In this document: positions 34,801-45,600 of the stretch, in pieces
Position numbering within the stretch: position 1 is the first letter of the stretch
Layout: the number at the start of each line of letters is the position of its first letter
Assembly: GCF_032854445.1 (NCBI RefSeq)
Contig: NC_088301.1
Location: 10,846,281 to 10,910,280, forward strand
Length of the DNA stretch: 64,000 nucleotides
Direction: 5' to 3'
Source: Liolophura sinensis
Taxonomy: Eukaryota; Mollusca; Polyplacophora; Chitonida; Chitonidae
Notes under the pieces: model-generated
What the model saw: the letters and a program-made list of their open reading frames with translations, nothing else
Told to the model about the DNA's origin: nothing
Database searches by the model: none
Made by a program: the position numbers and the translations under genes

Positions 34801-37800
34801 TAGATGAGGCAAGGCTCTTGATGTTACCTGTAAGTACGGAATTAGGATGTTACTACCAAGACCATAAAAATACATGTACTGTTACTGCAAAGACCATCAA
34901 AATACATGTGCTGTTAATGCTGAGACCATCAAAATACATGTACTGTTACTGCCAAGACCATCAAAATACATGTACTGTTACTGCCGAAACCATCAAAATA
35001 CATGCACTGCTACTGCTGAGATCATCAATATACATGTACTATTACTGCTGAGATCATCAAAATACATGTACTGTTACTGCTGAGATCATCAAAATACATG
35101 TACTGTTACTGCCAAGACCATCAACATACATGTACTGTTACTGCCAAGACCATCAAAATACATGTGCTGTTACTGCCGAAACCATCAAAATACATGCACT
35201 GCTACTGCTGAGATCATCAATATACATGTACTATTACTGCTGAGATCATCAAAATACATGTACTGTTACTGCTGAGATCATCAAAATACATGTACTGCTA
35301 CTGCTGAGATTATCAATATACATGTACTATTACGGCTGAGATCATCAAAATACATGTACTGTTACTGCTGAGACCATCAAACCACATGTGCTGTTACTGC
35401 TAAGAGAAGAAAAAAATTCTGCCAAATTTCATCCAGCAATTCTGATTATGTCTGAGAAAGAGTTTCCTCCTTTGGTTTGTAGTGAGAATGCCCCGTTACA
35501 CATTACACACAACAAAGTTGTCATACATTTCCCTCAATATAACATGTACAATGTATCATAAAACTATAATTCAACAACACCTACATTTGCATCCGGAAAA
35601 TTTCCCATCACAATGTAAAACAGGGGTCAAAATGTTGGATATTTCAACCTCTACAAAAATCGAGATCATCCAATATGACACAAAAGCTGTGAAATGTATC
35701 ACATTATACATGTAAACATTGTAGACCAGGAAGGAGGTGGATAAAACAATCATCTATAAGTGAGAAAATAATGATTTTTCCATGATACAAAGTCAATCTT
35801 GTGATGATCTGGGCTCAATGTGAGAGCATCAACTTTATCTAAGCTCTTAAAAATGCTAGCCAGCGTCATATTATTGAAATATTCTTGGGTATGGTGTGAT
35901 ACAACAATAAAATAAAATAAATACATAAACTATTAAGGTGCTGTTTCTTCACCACTCACTGCCAGGGCATGGGAGAGGTGTGTTCTGTACACAGACAGAA
36001 TGATGGAAACCAGGTCAGTCTTGGGTACATAGGCAAACCCTTTCTCCAGGTAAACCTTCTTAGCTCTCACTAAGTCCAGAACCTCAGTGAACGGCACCTG
36101 CAAGCATAAATTCACTTTGTTCCAGTTCAGGAAAAAACAAAATACATTGTTTTTTAAATCCAAACACACTGTAGATTTGTGGTTCTGGGGCTAGATAACT
36201 TTCATAAAGCTTCACAAATCAGTTCTGACTCTTTTCACAAACCACCTTGCCATACGGCTTTAAAACCCAGGCAGCATCAAGTTAAGTATTAAGCGAAATT
36301 TAGATGTTTTTTTCACATTTTAAGGACAACAGTATAAGTTTTATAATAACTTCACTGCCAATTTACACCTCGAATTTGTTTACTGAAACACAACAGAATT
36401 CTAAAGATTTACTGTTCACTTAGATGAGGACTCGGCCACGAACAACACGCCAGTTAGAATTTACTTCCCAAATAATGAGAACATTACAAGGGGACACGAT
36501 TCAGTGCACACATTATTATTACAACAGACACCAAGCAGAACTCGCCTTGTAGTACTGTGTGCTGTCAACACGACTGATGCTAATGTTACCCGCTTTTGAC
36601 AGCTGTAAACTGATCGCTGCCTTTTCTTCTTCAGCAATCTGAAAAAGACATTTAAAAGTATCACCTTACAAGATCTTTTTACACATTTTTGCTGAAAACA
36701 TGCGTAGACTGCTATGGCTCAATTCCATTCGGAGTAAACTAATGCCTGTCTAATGATTCAGTATAGACATGCATTATGGGCAACTCAAAATAGCTCTTTA
36801 CCGTTAATGTAAATATTTATTTATTTATTTGATTGGTGTTTTACGCCGTACTCAATATTTCTTTTATACGATGGCAGCCAGCATTATGGTGGGTGGAAAC
36901 TGGGAACAGCCCAGGGGAAACCCACGACCATCTGCAGGTTGCTGTCAGACCTTCCCACGTACGGCCCGAGAGGAAGCCAGCATGAGCTGGACTTGAACTC
37001 ACAGAGACCGCATTGGTGAGAGACTCCTGGTCATTACGCTGCGCTAGCGCGCTAACCAACTAACTTTTATGTAAACGCTACTCATCATCACTATTAGGAA
37101 ACAAACTCTGTTGCTAAGAATTTCATCTTCAGACTCACTGGTTTGTAATCCAGATTGTTAGCACTGAGAAAGGCCTCAATGTTTTCTGATCTCTCCTTGG
37201 TGAATCGGTACCTGAATAGATCTAGCTCCTGCTGCAGAAACCATCGTCTCAAGTCGTCCCTGAAACATTGCATGTTAAGTGAGTTAGTTTTATAAAATTC
37301 TATTTTTATATTTATTTCATTTTTTTTTCTTTTATGTTAAAATGTCCTGATTGTACCTGTAAAATAACAAAAAGTCCAGTACACAACTGAAGACATTTAG
37401 ATATACTGTATCTAAATATTTTCAATGAGAGAGAGCTATATTTCGATGAATTCTAGCTAGGTGGACATCATTCACATTGACATAGTATATTTCTACACTT
37501 AAGGTCCTACACTTAGGTCTGGTGGAGCCACTGGGGAAACTAAATCAGTTTGTTGAAAATTTAATTGTCCGCACTGCAAAAAGTGACTTACGATTTACAG
37601 TACACCAGTCGAAGAATGAAGTGTGACATGTGATCCAGTCTCTGAAAGTCTGCATCTCCTGAGACCTGAAATTTAAGCAACAAATAAACTGTTAATCACA
37701 ATATGATTTTGTTTTCCAAGTAATCTTTTTCAAGAGTCAGCTATTTTCTTCCTGCTGTATATAGCTGTGTGTGGAACTGGTATACAGACCTGCAGGATTA

Positions 37801-39464
37801 AAAGAACTACAAAACCCAATCTGACACACTTTCCAGTTATCCCTTAAAAGTGTTCTGATGAAAATATCTTCCACATATGACTGATCCTTTCCTCACACCT
37901 TGCTGAAGTAGTGCATTCACAATCAGGACAGGTATCTACAACATACTACTCACAATATCCTACCTGGCATAAATGAACAATAGTGAAATATAATCTATAA
38001 TAATTATGCAATTATTTTTTCATCTGATTGTTGCTAATGCTATGCTAATGAATTTTTCACATACACGGTCACAGTCAGCATTATGGGTGGAGAAAACCAA
38101 CGTGGCCAGGAAAAACCACTTACCTTGGGTAGCTTATTCAACCTACCTGGTATAGTCTTACCTGCATCTGAGGTCAGCTGCCAAAGGCTCCACCTGTACC
38201 TGACCATGTGATCTTTTTCTTTGTTGTCGCTGGTTATGTAATACCTTTCAGCCAGGTAAACACTCTCAAACCCATTTCAAACTACAGTTTATTTCTCTCA
38301 AAAAACATCGCTAATATCATTCAGAATAGAATTATCACGATTTAATCTGAAACCACTCCTAGGTTATAATGTACATGACCAATCGCTGTAAGGAAAAGAA
38401 TTTTCTTTACCTTTAACCACTTCCTCAGAAAGTTAGTTGCTTGATAAAAGTCTGTTTTTTCGTAGTTAGATCCGACCTAGAGGTACTTGCGTTCTGTGAG
38501 AAATATTGTCAATTGGACCAATTACAGTGGCACATTTCCAACAGGCTAGGTATGAGAGCCTCACTTTTGTATCACTGACTTCCCAACTCTGACAGGAGGC
38601 CAGCGCATAGAAAGAGAGGAGATGTAACAAAGTTTAACCAAAATTTGTGGTTACAGAATGTGAACCTAAAGTGAAATGAATTGTCAGTTACGTGGTAAGT
38701 TCACTATTCTACATATGCAGATCATTGGGTTTTAATCTTATTTTTGACACAAATTTACATCCTACCTTGGGCAATCACATTAAACTGCTCAAACAGCCAC
38801 ACAAGCTTTGTCAACTACAAATTGTCTCCAAAGCCTTGCCAGCGGTGAGAGAGGGAAAATACAATCCTTGTCAAAGATCCATTTTGAAACAGCGCCTTTT
38901 GTGTCCCAATAGCTGACCACAACTCACTCCCATACAATCACTGAATTAATTTGCATAAATTATTACCTTCGTTGCTGATTTGAAGCGTGAGTTTTTCAAT
39001 TCTTTGTCCATTAACTCTGTGTACTGCTCTGATGATCTGGGATATTTCAGACCTGCTGTCTCTATCGCCTTTAACACTGAAAGGAGAAAATCAACAGATA
39101 TCAAAAATTGTTGAAAATAGACTTCAATGTTTAATTTTATTGAACAACCGTTCTAACTGCTACAACATGAAAAATATAGTGAATTCTTTCAACATTTGTA
39201 CTTTTTCTTCACACAACTTAATTAGACCATCACTGGGTCTACTCAAAGTGGAATATGTCAAGTGAAGTTTCGTGCTGATTTCATTTTCTGGGTCTTACCT
39301 TTCAATCTTTCCACTGCGCTATCCTCGAATTCCTGGAGAGAGATTATTTCTGTTGGAGGCAAAGTATAAAACTGCAGATTGTGGCTGGCATGGTAACTAC
39401 TAAATCCTTCCTTCTGGATTCGCCTCTGTGATCGAGATTTGTTAACTTTCGTCGAGAAGTCCAT
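28863..39464 (-). CDS. PRIM2: DNA primase large subunit (PRIM2/p58), complete, 12 exons
   Basis: Large subunit of the polymerase alpha-primase complex, which starts RNA-DNA primers in nuclear replication. Exons on the minus strand, 5' to 3': 39464-39299, 39076-38967, 37665-37592, 37259-37139, 36638-36546, 36097-35960, 34827-34684, 33917-33735, 32242-32116, 30980-30898, 29560-29410, 29047-28863. Phases join throughout and total 524 codons plus stop; human p58 has 509. Landmarks: [79 protein letters not shown] and [15 protein letters not shown]. The four cluster ligands are present: Cys291 (PLCMQHLH), Cys370 (YNCMKII), Cys387 (HGCPYRH, across the exon 9/10 junction) and Cys427 (MACTRTFE); spacings 17 and 40 match the family. 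Intron 5 has a GC donor (AAG then GCGAGT). The C-terminal exon is a Ser/Thr/acidic tail, as in other p58 proteins. Confidence 0.98.
29815..30600 (-). pseudogene. Non-LTR retrotransposon (LINE) reverse-transcriptase relic in PRIM2 intron 10
   Basis: A minus-strand frame near 30586-30365 reads [16 protein letters not shown] then [11 protein letters not shown] and LNPDNPNIC. These are the RT blocks INDLP and the catalytic FADD with the downstream N-x-x-Y-LN motif of jockey/CR1/L2-type LINEs. A second frame (30288-29818) continues with [30 protein letters not shown] and [16 protein letters not shown], the post-RT region with the usual VFK-L--P-YL-ELF ending. The two parts are separated by stops and frame changes, so the element is dead. 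It lies in the same orientation as PRIM2. Confidence 0.85.
31075..31276. mobile_element. MITE-like element, family A (copy A3), PRIM2 intron 9
   Basis: Contains gcccattttcagggtttcac then aaaatgtataattttaac and ends gcgaaaaggttgaagaattacagta. The left terminal repeat is eroded. Confidence 0.65.
31564..32105. repeat. 36-bp minisatellite, 15 copies, abutting the PRIM2 exon 9 donor
   Basis: Unit tttggttttacattcaagcc plus tgtacatggacatgta. The array ends about 10 bp before the minus-strand donor of exon 9 (32115-32114). Because 36 is a multiple of three, several frames on both strands stay open for 180-250 codons; these are repeat artefacts. Confidence 0.97.
32330..32500. repeat. Dispersed repeat, family B (eroded), PRIM2 intron 8
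   Basis: tgtttggaaggtaggatgatg, tcctactggaaaaatttgaac and atcagctccaagagtaatat resemble the 19.6-kb and 43.1-kb copies. Confidence 0.5.
32888..33076. mobile_element. MITE-like element, family A (copy A6, eroded), PRIM2 intron 8
   Basis: Begins gtaaatcttcaaccttttc and ends gttgaaaaggtttacagaattagggta; the terminal inverted repeats are recognisable, the interior is strongly diverged. Confidence 0.45.
33982..34183 (-). mobile_element. tRNA-derived SINE, minus orientation, PRIM2 intron 7
   Basis: ttgattggtgttttacactg, aagaataattcacttatgtg, ggaggaaaccgggcagatct, aagtcagcatgagctggact and gtgagaggctcctgggtcac are the reverse complement of the SINE body seen at 6179-6420. Confidence 0.85.
34855..35405. 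repeat. 32-bp minisatellite, about 17 copies, next to the PRIM2 exon 7 acceptor
   Basis: Unit gaccatcaaaatacatgtac plus tgttactgccaa, with variants gagatcatcaatatacatg. The array starts about 28 bp beyond the exon 7 acceptor (34828-34829) in PRIM2 intron 6. Confidence 0.96.
35875..35930 (+). mobile_element. SINE 3' tail fragment
   Basis: attgaaatattcttgggtatggtgtgatac followed by an aataaaataaaataaata tail matches the SINE 3' end; the body is missing. Confidence 0.6.
36812..37063 (-). mobile_element. tRNA-derived SINE, full length, minus orientation, PRIM2 intron 4
   Basis: The best-preserved copy. Reading the minus strand, the head contains gttagcgcgctagcgcagcg, then a B-box-like tgagttcaagtccagctcat, ccggccgtacgtgggaaggt and ccataatgctggctgccat, ending caccaatcaaataaataaata. 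The forward coordinates begin at the A/T-rich tail. Confidence 0.9.
38130..38760 (+). repeat. Dispersed about 650-bp repeat, copy 2, PRIM2 intron 2
   Basis: Same-strand match to 16333-16985 with several small deletions, including loss of the block between attatcttgtgtaatgtgct and ttcatgatttaac. See copy 1. Confidence 0.8.
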
Positions 39465-39650
39465 GTTTTCTTGCGTTGTTCAATAGCGATGATCTTCTCT
39501 GTGATTCACAGTTACCCGCCAAATTGGCTGGATAAGTTCTCCTTTCAGAGGATGTTATACATGAAAACGTGCATTACCCTGAAAAACACCTCGTATAGGA
39601 GACTCGTACTTGTCACGTGATTTCTCGTGAGAAAAACAACAACAACGAAA
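39465..39650. promoter_or_regulatory. 186-bp bidirectional PRIM2-LMBRD1 promoter region
   Basis: The two start codons face away from each other across 186 bp. On the minus strand, TTTGGCGGG (39523-39515) is an E2F consensus 51 bp upstream of the PRIM2 ATG, directly beside an AGCCAAT CCAAT-box (39529-39523). On the LMBRD1 side, GTCACGTGAT (39612-39621) is an E-box matching the TFEB CLEAR element at 9 of 10 positions, 30 bp before the ATG. No TATA box is evident. Confidence 0.8.
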
Positions 39651-42600
39651 ATGTCGATTCCAGGAAGCGTTTTGGCGGCTGGATGGATCCCCTTTGTTGT
39701 GGTCATCGTTGTAAGTTGTTTATGGAAAATAACCATGTAGCTCATATGGACAAATAATAGATATAAGTATCCACAATTTTTTATGCGCGTAAGGTTAAAA
39801 ATTTTAATGTCAAATGTAAACGTCTTACTGGGTGTCCAATATTCGATACAAACTGTCATATTTGAATGTAGGGTTTCATGTCCAACATCAGGATGAAAGA
39901 TGATAATCGAATGTGTCAGTGCATCTGCCGTTAATATTAAGTTTTCTGCTAATGTAACTGTTTTGAGCTTTGGCGTTTGCCGTTTACGGACGTTTGTTAC
40001 TTAGATTTGGAGAATATACCAGAGTGGCTAAGAATTGGATATTGCCATTGCTTGTTGTTAACCGGCTTCTTTTATGTTCATTGTGAAAAGCAGATTCTTC
40101 AGTGAAATTGGTGTCATTCTACCATGTGACAGCACCTGATTCTTTACACCTCTCTCTCTGCCATCTCTGTCAAGTGCCTGCCAGCTAATTTATTCCCATA
40201 CAATTTCAATTCATAGGCCTTCACCCAAATTTCCCAGCCCACCTCTGTGCTACAGATGTGTTTACTCCACGCTCTTTTATAGTTGTTTTGACGCTCGCAT
40301 AGTCATGGCTGAGTCCCCTTCGACCTGGTGGGAAGAATTGTAAAATTTCAGAAAACAGTCGATCACTAACCAGTCACGCACCCCCAGTCACTCCTTTAAA
40401 ATGCTTAAGGTCCTAGGGCACCTAAGTGTTAAAATCCTGAGATATTTATTAAAGTCCAGCATTTCCGCTGTCTTGTCATTTATGAAATGGCCACTATCTG
40501 CACAGCGCACATGCACTGCCAGGCATCCAAAACGGCTGACCCATACAGGCCTCATTTGTGGAGGTCACGCATGTCAAAACAACAGCACATGCTCTAGTTT
40601 GGTTCCCTGGCATGCGATTTGTACATCTAATGTCAAGGGGACCAACTAAAAGGGAGGGATAGCTCTGTATCCAGCTACATGTTGGCGCATGCGCTCTCTT
40701 TCGTAAATGACAAGTGAGCGGAGATGCTGGACTTAAATATGGATGGATATTTACCATCATCTCAGGATTTTAACTGGCAGGTGCTCTATCACCCTAAGCA
40801 TTGTAAAGGAGTGCCTGGGTGGTAGGTTAGTAATTGACAGTTTTCCGAAATTTTACATTTCTTCCCACCAGGGCAAAGGGCATCATACCATCACAACACG
40901 AGCATCAGTACAAATATAAAAGAGCATGGCACAGTCACCCAGAGCTAAATAATGCACAAAATGTATAGCAAGAAACCACTGACTAGCGCATCCATGGTTT
41001 CAATCAATATGATGTACCAAGCTTGAAATAAAACACTTTTGATTGGTACGCTTATCAAAATATATATACACTGTGTCAAACATGCTGTACCAAGAATTTT
41101 TGCATTTCAGCTGACGCTTTTATTTTCTGGTCTCTACATCCGCTACTTCATGAGTAAATATGACAGTGAGCTGAGCACAACCTTGACAGCTATCATCTGC
41201 CTCGCTGTGGCCTTGATGACCTCTATTCTTGTACCTGTGGACATCTTTCTGGTGTCCTACATGAAAGCCAGCAATGGTACATTCAAGGTAAGTCGACTTT
41301 TTCAAGTTATATTTTGAGTCTTATAATGTTATCATCTTGTGAAGGAAGAAGGAAGTGGACGAAAGTAGGGCCTAAAAGCCATATGAAAAAGTAAATTTGC
41401 CATAACCCCAAAAATGTATCCGGCATACAGCAGGAAATACACTGACAGGCTCTGCTATTATCTTTATGTGAAGAGATGTTGACATAATTAAAATGTCTTT
41501 TTTTACAGCAACTCGCAGATGGCTACAAGTTTCCCTCGGGATCTGTTTGGTTTTCTCCCTCCATAATGTGGCAGGCATTGTAGAAAAAGTGCAATATTCT
41601 TGAGCTCTGCATTAAACATCAGTCAAATGAATAAATAAATCATCACAAGTTTATTTAGCAGTGCAATTCTCACTGGACATGTGCCAGTGGTCAAGGCTCG
41701 CCTAAGTTGAGACCACTTGCTGACACTTTCAGCAAGATAGTGAGAGTGTGAGAGTACATGTTTGACTTCACACTGTCAGATCTGCAAGGGAAATACTAGT
41801 GAAAACAGCATTTAAATAAATGGATTATTCTAATATTTATATCCTCATTAATCAAATAGAGTAAATCATAGAATTTTCCATCAACTTATCACTATGTTGT
41901 TTGTATTAAGTTTTTGAAAAATCTTGTGGAATTCTATGTGATTAACAGTAAATCACATATTACTTGCTGTGAGTTTTCACCCACTATTCAGGCCTGTGTA
42001 CATGTTTGTACAGCAGACAGGGTGATAAGCTGGTGAAAAATTCCATGACATTAATTTATTTATTTATTTATTTGATTGGTGTTTTATGCTCAACTCAAGA
42101 ATATTTCACTTATACGACGGTGGCCAGCATTATCGGGGAAATCCACGACCATCCACAGGTTGCTGCCTGACCTTGACATTAATTTAAATGATATAATGTA
42201 AAAAATTGTATTCTTCAGGCCCATTCAGCGTCAACCAGTTTTTAGTACATTTATGTTATTGGTGCTGTGTTGATCACAAAATCAATCAGTCTATACCTGA
42301 ATGAGTATTGTCTCCTTTAAACCTTACAGCCTTGGGCTAATGACTCGCAGACCAGGACTGATTTGGAGGAGTCGATCACCTATGCTTACTACGGTTAGTT
42401 GTCTCCCCTTCTCCCAGCTTATTGCAAGGCACTGCTGTTGTTGATATCCAAATTATTTCAATTATGAAATTGTCTCAAATGGAGACATGGCTATGTTATG
42501 AGGGTTAAAGTAACTGCTACTTTTTGTTCCACTGAACGTAAATGTAAACATGTACCCTCATTTCTCAACCTGTTCGCATATGAAGAAGCAACTTTCATGT

Positions 42601-45600
42601 TTTTGATTTGATTTTGAAGACAAAACTGCATTCGTTGCATTGGCCAATTTCAGGGCTTCACAAAAAGTATAATTTTATGAGTGTACGCAGAATAATGCCC
42701 TCAGACGTTGATTAAATTAACACCTTGCAAACATGCGAAAGGGTTGAAGAATTACAGTACATGTATATGGATAAAATATGAAACACTGCGTACAAATCAT
42801 CATAACTACTGAAGCCTGTGAGTGTTTGCATTTTAATTGACAGTTTATTTAAGGTGGTCGCTGTGAGTTCAAGCCCAGCTCATGCTGGCTTCCTCTCCGG
42901 CCGTACGTCCACCAGGCTCTGCCTGGTTTCATCCCACCATAATGCTGGTCGCCGTCATATAAGTGAAATATTCTTGAGTATGGCGTAAAACACCAATCAA
43001 ATAAATAAATATTTAAGGTGTTATAATTCAGGTGTTATACTTCATATATAGTTACTATTATTGTTCAAATATGGTTTAGCTATGCTGTAGATGACCTAAA
43101 ATTTCTCCCGTGATCAAGTTGCACATTTTGCCTGATTCTGAGAGTTTTGCTGATCTTAGACAGCTGTTTGGGGGTATGTTTGGCAGGTGGGATGAGACCC
43201 TGCGGAGAAATGTAAGTTTCTACTCCAAAAATTAGAAGTATTTGCCTGTAAGAATATACTTTTGGGGTGAAATATTAGGTCATTTTCTGTAATTGAGTTT
43301 ATTAAATACCTGTTTATTTCCATACACTTAAAACTCTTCTTTACATAAATTTAGGTGTTAATACATTTAGTGCAAGGAAAATATTTTCTTTGCACCTGTT
43401 TTATACCTCTGGGTAGACATCCTTGTGCATGCAAACCTTTTTTTCATAAATTCGTTTTTACTTTATTTACCTGTGTTTGTATGTTCCAGGTCTGTATGCC
43501 ATAGTGACATTCTGCCTGTTTTTCCTCCTCCCCTTCATGTATTTCTTCTTTGAAGAGAAGGACGACACTGAAGAAACACCTCTGAAATCGGTAATGTGGC
43601 TTGTACTGTGTAGTATGTAGTCGTTAGAAATAGAGGCCTGGCAATAAAGCGCCGGCTCACTGCAACAATCAGGTCCTGGACCAATGAGGTGGGCTGTTTA
43701 ATAGAACCCATCTCTTCCTGCTTGGATGGGGCTGTAAGTCCAGAGGTTTGTCAAGTGCCCAGCCAGTAAGTCAGTCAATCAATCACAGATGGAGCCAACT
43801 GTTAATTTATAATTTTCTCACCTTTGGGGCCATTTCCACTGGATGTGTGGACAGTAACCAGCTTGGCAAGATGAGACTTAAGTCGCAGAAATTACATCAC
43901 ACAACATATGCAGCTGCAAAGGCTTTTTTTCTGCTATTTACATGTATCTCCTTAATTATGGTTGCGCCACCAAATACATGGAGACGAATACCCCGGTTAC
44001 ACATGCAAATACGGTAACACTTTTGACAAGCTGTGATAATGAAAGATGTGGAGCAGATAGCTTGACTGTATGGGATGTGTTGAAATACTGTTAAAATCTG
44101 ATCAGAAAAATGTCCAGATGACTTTCACTTATTTGCTGGTACAGGTAGTTCATATACATTTAAACCTTTTATCAGTATAGTTTTATGATGAACAAGTTGT
44201 GTGTAAATCTATATTTCAGAGGCTGTGCTCAGCCTTCAAGTTCACCATTATCTTTGTGATAATTATGGCTGTCTTACTTTTAATAGGGTGAGTTAATTAT
44301 ACAATTCCTGTTTAAATATCACCTGGCCCTTCCGTTTTCAGTCTGTTTACCCTGTTCTTCATTTGTCTGCATTTTTAGCTGCAACTATTAAAGCAGCTTT
44401 ATAAATTGGTCATTCTTCCTGCTTGTTTGTAAGATTTTTACATACTATCTTGCTGAACTGTATATTTTAATCTGGGCCATTCTCTAATGTGGGCATGCAT
44501 GCAAGACAACATGAAACCTTTGTGTGAGGATGTTAAAGCTTTAACAAATTTGCATTTATTGTTATGCTTCACCATGTAAATAAGTGATTTTCTGACTAGA
44601 TCTTGCAGCAGATATTGTGGTAAGCCTGACAGCATGCTGCTGTTCTGGTCAGAGGTTGCTCCATTTAAAAACAACGTTGCATAAGCTAAATTACCCACTC
44701 TTCTCCATTCACGCTTTTATTTGTACCTGCCATTGTGTGCACACGTCTCACTCATCATACACACCAAAAATCTTAATGATTTGAAATGGCGCAACTTCTG
44801 ACTAGAACTGCAGCATGCCTTCAGGCTTATCACAAATTCTGCTCCAAGTTCTGGTCAGAAAATTCGGAATACGTGTAAATTTCAACGTCTTCGTTCTTTT
44901 TTGTTTAACCAGAGCATTTGCCCCAACCAAACATGTTCCAAACATGAATGAGACAGAGTGGAAAAGGATTGAGTCCCTGTTCAAGGACTTGGGCAGTAAC
45001 AGTCAGTACCTGTGTCGTCTCATCTGAAAATTATCAAGAATTATCAACACCATAAGACAATAGTAAACATGAAATACATGCACAGGTAGTTCTGTGAAAG
45101 GAGCCTTATGGAATTCAGTAAAATTTTCAAATCAAGCAAAACTTTACCATTTGAGAAAGAAACAAATAAATAAACTGAATTTATCTCTTCCAACATGAAC
45201 ATGTCAACATCAGCATCAGATCCTCTTTTCCTTACTTATAACTTTACAATATCTAGGTATTAAAGAAAGAAAAGGATCATTTAAACAAATGTGAATTACC
45301 CATTTCATAATTTTTTTTCCCCATGGATGTTATGCTTGTAGATGGGGAAGATGCCTTGTCTTTTGTCATCAGTTCTCTCAGCCTGATTGGAATGCTTGCT
45401 CTTATCCTTTATACTGTAAGTAGCCTGTTTGCGCATTTGGTTTTCATTTAAAAGAAAAGTTTTTTTAGAAGGGCTGAATTAGACTTTCAACTTCTGACAA
45501 AATTCTCTGTATTTTCGCAACAAGAGATGAACATGGTTCGTAAAAACTTTGTAGAAATTCTACAGTATTCAGTATTGTGTTAATAAGCCAACCTTATTGC

